The position numbers and the translations under genes were made by a program. Under the pieces are notes generated by a model. The model was not told the DNA's origin. It made no database searches and saw nothing but the letters and a program-made list of their open reading frames with translations. A stretch of DNA of 64,000 nt from Tigriopus japonicus (lineage: Eukaryota > Arthropoda > Copepoda > Harpacticoida > Harpacticidae), in assembly GCA_010645155.1 (NCBI GenBank), contig CM021317.1:10843471-10907470 (forward strand), given 5' to 3'. Positions 35,301 through 44,352 of the stretch are shown here, piece by piece (the stretch's first letter is position 1; the number at the start of each line of letters is the position of its first letter).

Positions 35301-35586
35301 CACAGGTTTGACCTCCGAAGCAATATGTTATTTTGAACTCGAGCTTCCACCTCAAGTGATCAAGACTAACAAATGTAAGTTTATGTGTAAAAGACACCTA
35401 AGTGTATCGAACGCACGTAAAACACGTAGCTCAGTCAAGATTGATTTTTGATAACAAAAACTTACCTATTTGTCACCTCATCAACTTTCCATTTACTTTG
35501 CCCACAGTTGATAACCTTGAACCTCATCTCCGTGTGTTTTTGCTTCACCATGTGACTTCTGACCTTAACAACATCTTAACAATCAT
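20382..35586 (+). CDS. Unidentified multi-exon gene, partial, with RA-like segment
   Basis: Six short open segments on the + strand each lie between an AG acceptor and a GT donor, and consecutive reading phases agree: 20382-20545, 23648-23763, 28753-28912, 33880-33937, 35281-35374 and 35508-35586. Donors are GTGAGT, GTAAGT, GTAAGA, GTAACC (weak), GTAAGT and GTAAGT. The exon 2/3 product, with YPLFHARFIIPIR joined to LAGKGGLIRS then MLVSMTPSTTTSKLI and YKLW, resembles the strand-helix pattern of Ras-association domains such as that of afadin. Exon 1 is Lys/Ala-rich; exons 5-6 give ICYFELELPPQVIKTNK and NLEPHLRVFLLHHVTSDL. The first exon and 3' end are not found. If the weak donor after exon 4 is skipped, a stop follows 18 codons on. 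The gene identity is unknown; the RA call is inference. Confidence 0.5.
20546..23547. other. Long intron of the multi-exon gene
   Basis: AT-rich sequence with poly-A/T runs. Apart from the dispersed repeat at 22227-22617 no coding segment, RNA gene or transposon end is recognised. Confidence 0.4.
22227..22617 (+). repeat. Dispersed repeat family C, copy 1
   Basis: The block around ATGTTATTTA, GGGCC-AATGTTGAT and GGAATTGAAATTT, and the right end with GTGGCCGAAAGTGGCCGAAT through ACCTGGCAACCCTGC, recur in the same order and orientation at 49588-50157. Probably an unclassified non-autonomous element. Confidence 0.55.
23879..24950 (+). pseudogene. Broken Tc1/mariner transposase, copy 1
   Basis: The N-terminal 117 residues carry helix-turn-helix segments (GHSAISIAKDFNVSRQTVSS, then a GRKR hook). 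A TAG at 24230 interrupts the frame. The reading then gives WSDEKIFTVDG (first catalytic Asp), a TGA at 24410 and a frame change near 24.41-24.43 kb, then MVWALVASDGKKMPLI through QNGAPAHT and SPDLNP-type WPSNNPDLNPLDF. The expected second catalytic Asp is Asn (QNG instead of QDG), and 39 residues separate it from the third Asp. Dead as it stands. Confidence 0.85.
25221..26292 (+). pseudogene. Broken Tc1/mariner transposase, copy 2
   Basis: Identical to copy 1 including the TAG (25572), the TGA, the frame change and the D-to-N substitution, so the lesions predate the duplication. The junction adds an open in-frame 26-codon extension upstream of the ATG, starting at 25143. Confidence 0.85.
26881..26970. 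repeat. TGGCGA-rich degenerate tandem motif
   Basis: Repeated GGCGAA/TCTGGCGA words immediately outside the right end of the Tc1-like element. Short and degenerate; origin unclear. Confidence 0.35.
27124..27297. repeat. 30-bp minisatellite with palindromic core
   Basis: About six units of 30 bp, each with TCGAAAATTTTCGA followed by TCTCGTTTTCTTAGG. The last three units are nearly perfect. Because 30 is divisible by three, one frame stays open and gives a 10-residue peptide repeat. Confidence 0.85.
28333..28607 (+). repeat. Long inverted repeat, left arm
   Basis: Pairs with 29154-29425 in reverse orientation at roughly 90% identity by eye, including an identical run of about 50 bp around GGCGCCACATTTGACTAGG. 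It lies 145 bp upstream of the candidate exon 28753-28912. Confidence 0.85.
29154..29425 (-). repeat. Long inverted repeat, right arm
   Basis: Reverse-complement partner of 28333-28607. The 546-bp loop between the arms contains the candidate exon 28753-28912. No clear target duplication flanks the pair. Confidence 0.85.
29426..30615. other. Intron sequence without recognised features
   Basis: AT-rich, no coding-like segment or repeat pair noticed. Confidence 0.35.
30616..31901 (-). mobile_element. Mariner element, almost intact
   Basis: The inverted termini CAGGGATAGCGAGATAAATT (left) and CAGGGATAGCGAGGTAAATT (right, reverse complement) match over about 31 bp with two mismatches and are flanked by TA (30614-30615 and 31902-31903). 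The length of 1,286 bp is standard for mariner. One transposase frame on the minus strand fills it. Confidence 0.93.
30737..31750 (-). pseudogene. Mariner transposase with single in-frame TAG
   Basis: From ATG at 31750 the frame runs to TAA at 30737-30739 (337 codons before the final stop) with one interruption, TAG at 30911-30913, right after PLDYFF. Helix-turn-helix repeats occupy the first 110 residues. Catalytic residues are present: SDEKKWDVD, QQDSAPAHT and SPDLNPLDY, with 37 residues between the second and third Asp. The TAG could come from TGG by one G-to-A change. Confidence 0.9.
31904..32690. other. Intron sequence between two transposons
   Basis: One open stretch near 32009-32155 (with SAVDVASGWPVQDVSDNYTP) is mildly protein-like but has no supporting context. 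Nothing else is seen. Confidence 0.3.
32691..33287. mobile_element. hAT-like non-autonomous element (MITE)
   Basis: The ends TAGGGATAGGTCGGG and, reverse complemented, TAGGGATGGGTCCGG form imperfect terminal inverted repeats. An exact 8-bp direct repeat CTAAATAG lies on both sides (32683-32690 and 33288-33295), the hAT target-site length. The 597-bp interior has subterminal GGATCC/GATCGGATCC words and no long frame. Confidence 0.85.
34906..35192 (-). CDS. Candidate minus-strand terminal exon
   Basis: Behind a reasonable minus-strand acceptor (ATACTTATCAG) the frame is open for 94 codons to a TGA. It gives a Cys-containing peptide with HCYYEAENRVCEWQWQALK and FEPSRMKLFVAKNCCTDLF. It lies inside the proposed + strand gene's intron. 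No partner exon or family was recognised, so it may be chance. Confidence 0.22.
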
Positions 35587-38500
35587 GTAAGTGCTGAAAA
35601 TGGAAGTGGTTCTAGGTCTGAGGGAAAATGGTTATTCCCACCAGCGAGGTAGAGTTTTTTGTCCCGCCGAGTGCCAGAGTCTGGCATGGATTTTGGATTT
35701 ATGATGGGTCCAATTTGTTTTCGGTCTCAAGATGGTCGGTCGTCTCTCTCTCTCTCTTTCTTTTTCTGTTCCTGTGCTTCCTTCCTTCCTCCATCCATCG
35801 ACCCTGTCTTCTTCTAGTTCTCGCTCGTTCTTGTGTGCACCGGACAGCCGCTTGATTTTTGTTTCTGTTCTTGGGCCCCTTTTTCCCCTTTCTCCACTCC
35901 TTTTGGGCTAAAAATGCTTCAAGCCCAGAAAATTCTTCTCCTCGTTGTGGGACTGGCTACTACTTCACCTTGGGTCGATCTTGGAACCAGTGGAAAGTGG
36001 AAGCTGGCTCACGACGCTCTTCTGCCTGAGTCCTACGTACTACACGTGTGTGTGGGCTACAACAAAGTTAGTGGTTCATCGCCTGGAGTCGAACGCGAGG
36101 ATGGTAGCTGTGGCACCAACCTCGTTTTCCTCCTCTTATTACTTCCTTGCCATACTTCTACTCCTCGATCCCACTAACAATATATGTAGTAGCTCTGCAG
36201 AATGTGAAGGCAGCAGCCTGCTCCATCCCTAATTCCTTATGTACTAGTGTGCCGATGTACTAGTACGTAGTACCGTGCACCAATACAGTAGTACTGTGTA
36301 GTGGAACAGTGCTGATGCATGGGCATCTTTTGTTACCAAACTCGATACTCAATGGCGGAAATGGGGAGCGAAAAAGCTGGTAGACGCCAAAAATGGCTTG
36401 GACAAAAGAGTTGACACATCCCAATAAAGTGCCTCGCGCTTCTTTTGTCACCGTGTGAGAGAGCTTTATGGAAGAGCAATGGCAGGCACAGATTTCAAGA
36501 AGATTCCATTTAGATGCTCCCCAACGAACCCCGCGTTTTCAGATGGGACGAGCTCAGCGGTTCCCGATAGATTTGAATTGCGCAACTTACTGAATAATGA
36601 ACTAGGGACTGAAAAAGGCTGAAAGGCCCTGGAGTTCTTCGAACCATTCACGTACTCACCAACGATGAGAGATTTGTCGGGAATATGTTTCTCTAAAACC
36701 TCTTTTGACAGAGGCTTAAAGACTTTGATTTGTTACTTGCCACGTCTCTCGTGGAAGGTAGGCTCACTGGATTCCAAGGGATGGAAAAGGGCCTGGGAAG
36801 GCTTTGAGAACACAGAATTCTTTCTTTCTTTCTTCGCCCATATTTCACCCTCAATGCACGCTTTAATCCAACACTACTTTGCAACGGTCTTACCACATCT
36901 GCGAATGACGTCTTGTAGTATTTCTGGACACACCCATTCATTTGATGCTTTCACTTGTAAAACCTGCTCAGCAGAAGAAGACACGTCAATGGCAATCCCA
37001 GAATGATTTCGACGTTCAAATCTTATGTCGACCCATAGTTAAGCCATAAACGCAATAATACGTATGATTCGTTCGAAAAGACCTAGCCAGATGATACACG
37101 TACGTTTGTAATTAACGTAAACAATTTGAACAACCATAGGGGGCTCATGCGTCCGTGAATGTCAAATGTTCCAATGACAGGTCTTGGCTCGAACTTTCCA
37201 GGCATGTCACGATGGGCTTGTTACGAAGTTACTTTTGTGATTGTTTCACTCTCACAGCTGGCTATACAGTTCAAATTGTGGCCAATATGCTCGATTTCAA
37301 AAAGTTCAATAATTGGGAATAAGTCTTTGGGAGGAGATGAGATTTGTTTTTAATGGCGGTGCAAAAAAAAACTCTTTTTGCAATACCCTGGGAAACCTTA
37401 AAACAAAGACATGACGAAATGTGAACAAAAAGTTTAAACAAAATTGCCTACAAAATTGCGACAAAATTGCTTACAAAAATGATCAAATCTTGCGATTGGA
37501 ACAAATATACATGGGATTATTCATTGTTAACCTGCCAGCTACGAGTCTAATAATAGAGTAATTGTTCCATGTTCCAAGGGCGTAGAGTACAGTCATTGCG
37601 TGAGGGTCATTTTTGTAGAGTGTAGTGGGGTACCCTGGCATAACCCACGATTTCGACACCAATCTGATTATTCGGTTTTCTCCTTGATGAATGAACACGT
37701 GTCAAGTCAAGCAAGGTCTCTATGTATTTTTTGTTGCGTTTTGATAAGGTCCACAGGCGATCAGTATATTAATTCAATTGCAATCAAGCGCGTTGTTCAT
37801 ACCTGAGAGAAAAAAATATCCAACAAACAAATCCTTAGCTGAAAGATACAAAAAGCATGCCAGGACAAAATGCTTAGGGAGAAACCTATTCCCTAAGCCA
37901 ATGAAGACATCGCTGCCGCTCGAAATGTCTGTATGTTCTTAAGAATACAGTAGAAGGCTCGTTTGACGTGGGCCTGAGCCAAATTTCTATTTACCCGCGA
38001 AGGCACGGTCAACAATAGCGTAAAACTCATTAGCACTTCTTTGGATGTATCTTTAAAACCAAGGCAGTACTCAGATGGTCATCGATCGTCCTGGCCCCCA
38101 CCAGGGTAAGATCATGGCTCATCTGTACTAGATTTCAGTCTTATTGGTTTGAGAGTGAGAATTGTGTCCCGTTTACCGACCGGACGTCTCTGCATTGTGG
38201 CCCGATTACATATTTGAGCTTCTTCGTTCTCATGAAGCGGGATGCAAGATGATGGTATTGGTGGTTGGCTATGGATGGCTTAGCTCTGACTGGGCCGAGA
38301 ATCCCTGTTCCTCCTCAATTGCGTCCCTGGATCACTTAGCTGGATAGAGAAGGACACCCCAATTTGAGAGAACGTCGAATCCAAGCGGACACGAACCAGA
38401 GGCAGTGCGGCAGCCTTGGTAGCAGCAGCAGCAGGAACAGTACTTTCAACCAACGGCAGTGTTCCAAGAACATCGGAACAATAACAGAGGAACGAGACGA

Positions 38501-38871
38501 ACGACGACAAGGACGAGGAGAACTTCTGGAGAAGAAAAAAAGACGAAGAAGAAGGAGGGGAACATGATATTTCATTGTCCTGAGCTTGAAATGGAATACT
38601 AAGGAATTGGAAATAGAAGGACTTAAACCATCACAACCAAAGAAGTGGGTATTCATTGAAACGAAAGTTACCAACATAAAAGCATGATCTTTTTGGATGA
38701 TGGAAAAAATGATCAGCTGCCAAAATCAACTCTCCATTTTCTGAGTACCCCGAGTGAACTTCTCAATTAACACTACAAAGCAATGCCGCAAATCGTATTC
38801 AAAAGTATTGTAAAGCACAATCAAGTCAGACTAATGTTTGTAACCTTGCAAAACTTTTGAACGGATGTTGC
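35587..38871. other. Gene-poor region right of the multi-exon gene
   Basis: Pyrimidine-rich microsatellites near 35.74-35.80 kb. An open frame with a signal-peptide-like start (MLQAQKILLLVVGLATTSPW, ATG near 35914) lacks splice or family support. A run of GTACTAGTAC/GTAGTAC palindromic words lies at about 36240-36300. No gene is supported. Confidence 0.35.
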
Positions 38872-39011
38872 AAAAGGTAAAAAAACTCGATTCACTGATC
38901 GACGCCAAAAGGTAAAAAAACTCGATTCACTGATCGACGCCAAAAGGTAAAAAAACTCGATTCACTGATCGACGCCAAAAAGTAAAAAAAACTCGATTCA
39001 CTAATCGACGC
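38872..39011. repeat. 35-bp minisatellite, four units
   Basis: Units of AAAAGGTAAAAAAACTCG followed by ATTCACTGATCGACGCC. The first three are identical and the fourth has small changes. Confidence 0.9.
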
Positions 39012-41248
39012 AGTAACTCTACATCAATGTTTCAGTACTTAAATCGGAATAGCCCAAATGTTCTAAATTCTGAAGTTGCAAGTTAGCCTGAAGAGATTGA
39101 ATTTGATAAACAAATTATTGGATATCAAGACAACTAGATGCCTTGCGACTGACCGCTTGGTTGGTAAAACAGTACAATAAACGGTCTCTGGGAAATTGTT
39201 CACAAACTGGTTTATTACATGTATACTTTTTTGCCAGTTTCCAGTGTGCCAAATTTCATGCCATCAGAATCAACTGACGGTCAATGCCATCAGTCATTCA
39301 GTATTCCATGTCCCCGTCTCGCACTACCCAAAAGTGGCAGCACTCGTCGTCTTGGGATGGTCCGTGCGCCAGTTTGAACCAGGCCTGTGCCTTGTTCCAA
39401 GCCCATCGCTCTGATCCTCACATTCATACACTGGCTCACACACCATGTACACAAACTACCGGCGGTACGCACTAAAGTATGTTCTTCGAGAAGTTCGTCT
39501 GCCCTAGACGCTTTGGTTATGACTAGGGTGCGAGAATCAGGGGCAAAGAGTCTTAGGAGTGAAATAGATATTTTGCCTCCTGTGAAACAACATGAGGAGA
39601 AGCAGAAGGACGAGAGGAGGGGAGACACACAGAGATAAAGCGCAAGAAGGACCCTGAGAAAACTCGCTGGTTCGGCTTAGCTCCTTCCCTCTTCCCTCCC
39701 CCGATGTCAGTTAAAGTATAACTTCACACATTGGCATAGCGAGAGATCTAGTCCGGACTAGAAGAGAAGGTTGATTTTTCCCTTTGCTTCACCTCGTTCT
39801 CTCCCCTCGATGGACGACGGTGGTCCGTCCGCTTTTCTCTTGGGCCTCTTTTGCCTCGGTTCACAACCAGAATTCAGAAATGGAGTTGCGAATGCAAAGT
39901 ACGTTCAATTTACTAGACAAGATAGGAAGGATCCCTGCCGACACTTTTCACTTTAACACAAATTTTATTGTAACATTACGCATTATGGAAATGAAAACTT
40001 CAACAACAATCTAAAAGCTTTGCACAAATTAGCAAAACAACAAATGAGCCGGACTCGAGCCTTCTCAATAAGAGCTAAGCGCACCTTTTTGAAATATAAG
40101 CTTTTCACTTACATTGATACACAAGTGAGTTACTGCATTCACCCAAGATCGCACTCATTTCCCGAATTAAATTGGCTTGCTGAAAATGGAAAGAGGGCTT
40201 TTTAAAAGTTGGGGGTTTGTGGCGAGTCCGGTTTTTAACAGAAGAGTCGTTCTTTGCGGGAGCTGATCTTGAGCCTAAATTGCTCTCTGAAGTTGCTAAA
40301 GACTAGAGCTTCACCAAAGACTACAAACTTGCCTAATATTGGTTGGCTTCATTTACTCTTCGAGGGTCAAACTTTCTAACCTAAAATCAACCTAAGTGTT
40401 TTCCCTATGGGGAAATGAAGCAAACATTTTTGATTCCTAATGATGAAAGAGTAACATAAAGAGACTGTTCCATAAATCAGCCTCATTTCACCATCTTGTT
40501 ATCATTCCGTCTTCTCATCTGCTTGTAAAGCCACGCTTTTATTGTTGCGACCTCGGTCCGTTCATAGGTTCTTCTGTACAGTATGCATCATCCTTCCTTG
40601 CGCTCGTGCCTCTCACGAGGCCGTTGTTCCAGTGTTCCTCGGTCTCGTCCCACTTCTCTTCTTATTCGTCTTTCAGTGGGATCTTGAGTGTGGAGGCGCG
40701 GGTTGAAACGATTGAGCAAGTAGAAGGTGAGGAGGAACTTCGGAGCCTGGACAGTTCCAAAGTGGATGCCATCCCAGACGCTGGGCTGCTAAAGACACCG
40801 TGAATTATACCGGTGAAAGCGACAACACAAAATCAGTATTCAAAAACCAAGAGTGAGCCAGTGTAAAGTGAATTGGATGGAAGGGACCCAATCAATCGGA
40901 ATCACTAGTTTTAACCTCCACCGGTTGGGTCCAGGCGTGGAAGAGTTGATGAGAAAAGCCGTAGGCAAGAACCATTCCCAACTCCCTTAACTTAGAAACA
41001 TCCGCAGATTGTTCTCTCAAAAACAAAAACGAAGCAGAAACCCTAGCTATGGCGCTTTGGTGGTTTCTCTGGAGTGGTGATTGGAAAAGCCTTGGACTAC
41101 TCTTTCACCTCTCATGCACGACCAATTGAGTTTAGAGCTTGAGGAAGAAACAATTGGAGAGAAGAGGCTAAAGGAGGGAAAAGAGAAATGGTGATGAGTT
41201 TTTTCCCACAATCACACGTCCATACCCAACAAGTGCCAACACCACCTA

Positions 41249-41273
41249 CATCATCATCATCATCATCATCATT
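41249..41273. repeat. (CAT)n microsatellite
   Basis: About eight CAT/ATC units. Confidence 0.85.
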
Positions 41274-41456
41274 GTTATTCTTGCCGGCGCCCTCGTTGGT
41301 AGCCGCGAACAATTGAGCGGACCACGTGCTTTCGACCGCCCAAAAATCTCGTCCTCGTTGTTTGTTCACCAGATTTGGGGTGAGAACCATCAACAAACTT
41401 GCCATACTAGTCAGATATCTTCTTGAGAGTGAGAATTTCTCGTACGTTTATCTTCT

Positions 41457-41502
41457 ATCCATCCATCCCTCCATCTATTCATTCATCCATCCATCCATCC
41501 AT
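41457..41502. repeat. (ATCC)n microsatellite
   Basis: Imperfect ATCC/ATTC units. The GGAT motif near 7.2 kb is the same repeat on the other strand. Confidence 0.8.
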
Positions 41503-43067
41503 ACCACACTGTAGTGTTGCTGTTGCTGTTGTTTTCGTAGAACTACTAGACTACCGACGACCTTTCCGGTGGGACGGAACAATCATCTTCGTCAGTCCAA
41601 TACCACAAAACCCCTGTGCCAGTCCAATTGTAACACTAGTTCGAGGAAATTGGGACTCTTAGTGATCCTGGTATCCCGACTGAAACCAAGGAATACTAAA
41701 TCTCTGAACTTGATTAAGATGCTTGGCTTTTCTATCCTTCTTATCACTCTCTGTCAAACATGATTAAGAGATTAATACTTTATTGGTTAAGCTCTTAAAA
41801 GGAAGGTTTGAATTAAAACAGTTCAAACGAAATCTTCTTTACAAGTCTCTTTTCGAAAGGTGTGAATTTCTTTTCGATTTGAGACTTGAAACTTCTATGG
41901 ACATCGACGTTATGGCGAGCAAGCCGTCTTAAAATTGCATAACTCCAAAAGATAAAACAGGTTGTCGGGTCATATTCCACTGACATGGGGAGATATGCCA
42001 CTTTTTGACAAGAAACGACCTTCGTTTGTTAACTTTACTTTAATCTGCATGTGCTTGGCATATTGTAATCTCATCAGAGTTCCTAGGTCTCTAGGGGGTG
42101 TCTCATAAGAAATGCGAATGGCAAACAATCTTTGGAACTCGGATATGGGTGATCTCACAAAAAATTGTTCAAAGCTCAAAAAGACGCGGCAAATGACAAT
42201 TCTTTAGAAACATATGTAATTTTCCCTTTATGTCACCATCTTTTCGATTTTGGCCAAATTTCGGGAGAGAGAAAAAATTCGAAGTCACGAACCTTGTTCT
42301 ACAAAACAACCCTTCTGGGGAAAAATCGCCATCGCCTTAATATTGGACTTTTTTCAAAGAGTTTTTAAATAGTGGAAAATTGCTTTTTTCTGACTCTGCA
42401 AGCCAAGAATTTGGCAAATCATTTGCAGCAAATGTAAAGTTTATTCATGGTTTTAAACACGAGTTATAAATGATACAGTTAGGTGTTCTGTTTCTTTTGA
42501 AACACCCGGTAATTGCGTCTGAGAGGTCATGTTTATGTAGCCTTAATCTTTAATCTGCATACCCTACAACGGCTAAAAAAGTCAGGCCTTCCTTGACACA
42601 GGGTTTTGGTCATTTTTTTAAATCATAGGGTGTGCCGTTGATTTAAAGATATTTTTTCAAACATAAGGACGGTTTCCCAATAGAAACTTGAAGATGTTTA
42701 GGTGATACTTAACAGCCGAAATTAGGTCTTTTTTGTTTACTTGGGCAAATGTCACCACCAAGTTTTGTGATCATTTTTACCAGGTGACTGTTTTTATGCG
42801 ATTAAGCATACTCGCAACGATTTGAAAAAAGTTAGGAAATTGCCTATTTAATGGGGCCGTCCACAAAATGATTAACTTTTTCAAAATAGACCTGCTGACG
42901 AAGGATCTTTTTTGTTTTTTGAGTTTAAAGGTTCACTTTGGCAATCCCACAGCAATGAACTATTTTGTCTTGACTTCTCAATAGTTGATTCTAAGAGATT
43001 TTTTTTAAATTTTTTATCATACGTGATTACCGCGAAATCAGATTGATTCGCTCACTAGGTTTCTTCA

Positions 43068-43338
43068 ATGTCCGAACGACCAACCTCCGAGGGCAATGAA
43101 CTGATTACTAATGAAGACTTACGACTATGCCAAAGCCATTTATCTTTAATCTAGAAAGACACTTAGGGAGAGGGATCCAGAGTCAGCGTGTTACTTATAC
43201 GCGTTAGGGGGAATTATCAAAAAATGGTCAGACAGCGTTATCCCATTAGACGACCCACAAAGAGATGACATTTATCTACGGAAGGAAATAGCTGATATAT
43301 TCTTGAAAAATGGAGCTCGGAAGTCTATTTTCATTTGA
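43068..43338 (+). pseudogene. Frameshifted coding relic of unknown family
   Basis: ATG at 43068 opens 28 codons (MSERPTSEGNELI, then LCQSHLSLI) to a TAG at 43152. In the +1 frame the sequence continues without a gap as RKTLRERDPESACYLYALGG, IIKKWSDSVIPLDDPQRDD and YLRKEIADIFLKNGA to a TGA at 43336. Both parts have protein-like composition and meet at one point, so a one-base frameshift in an intronless sequence of about 90 residues is the simplest reading. Alternatively the second part is an exon behind the acceptor TTTAATCTAG. Family not recognised. Confidence 0.35.
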
Positions 43339-43756
43339 GTTGGCTTAGGATTATTGATGACCCGAAAGGAGCTTTCTCTGAAACCAAAAGTTTTGGTTCA
43401 AAAAGATATTGATCGAAATTGACACCGAAACCAAAAGAGGCGGATTCAAACTCTTTAAACATTTCAAAATACTCAAAAAACTACATTTGATTATAGGATG
43501 TGGAACAGAAAATAATGAATTTCGGAAATCGCAAATATTGTCGTTTCACAGTTTTGGTGCGACAAAAACTTCAAATTTCTATGGAACTACATGATTGATA
43601 GTGCTTGGTTGCCTTCAGTTTAATTAGGTTTACCGACCGAACCAAAATGGGTAAATGTAGTGGAAAAAATGAAGCTGGGTATTCGTGGGGCCAGATGTCT
43701 AAAGATGTGGTCAAGTCTTAGATTCCAGCTTTTCAAAGTTTGAGTTTGCTACATGA

Positions 43757-44352
43757 ACGTGGTGTTTCAAATGGCATTCTAGGTTTGGATCGAAATAACA
43801 AAAGACATCTTGGCGTCTTTGAACCCAAAAATCAATTGGGAGCAACTTCACTTGTATTGTATTTTGTAAATTTAGGAAAATGGAAAATTTGAGATTTGAA
43901 GGTCATGACAAAATAGCTCCTAAAATTCATATAGCATCACTTAAAATGCACTTGAAACAAGGTTTTTTGATAAAATGTTTCATAACTATTAAGAGTACAC
44001 TTTATTTTGTGTTCAGCCAAAATTACAAATAAATATGTCTTACAGATTTTTGATAAATTTACAATTTCTTGAACGACCATGGCCATGGACTAAAATCGAA
44101 ACTTGAAACATCAACCAAATTTTTCAAAATCTCTAAGTATTTTCCAACTTTGAGTGTCTTTGACATAACAAAATATTTTTTTTATCGACAACTGCATTTT
44201 GATAGGTTTTTAGGTATTTACCTTTTCCCTGGACCTAAACTTACATAATACAATAAAAGTGAAGTTGCTCCCAATTGATTTTTGGGTCCAAAAAATACCA
44301 AGATGTCTGGGTATTTCGATCCAAACCTAGAATGCCATTTGAAATACTGTGC
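43757..44352. mobile_element. MITE family B, foldback copy
   Basis: The arms 43757-43880 and 44222-44352 are reverse complements over about 125 bp, both starting near GTTTCAAATGGCATTCTAGG. A related truncated copy sits at 10113-10405. No transposase frame is present. Confidence 0.7.

Larger units (their letters stand above)
39012..43067. other. Gene-poor region
   Basis: Includes a possible small exon at 40677-40726 (strong acceptor TTCGTCTTTCAG, donor GTGAGG), a (CAT)n run at 41249-41273, an (ATCC)n run at 41457-41502, and a transposon-terminus-like CTTTTGAAACACCCGGT near 42492. No complete gene is recognised. Confidence 0.35.

Noticed and set aside
35833..36177. Open frame with signal-peptide-like start
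   Set aside because: Pyrimidine-rich low-complexity surroundings, no conserved motif, and no donor that would continue it.
38872..39011. 35-bp repeats considered as CRISPR
   Set aside because: Direct tandem array without spacers.
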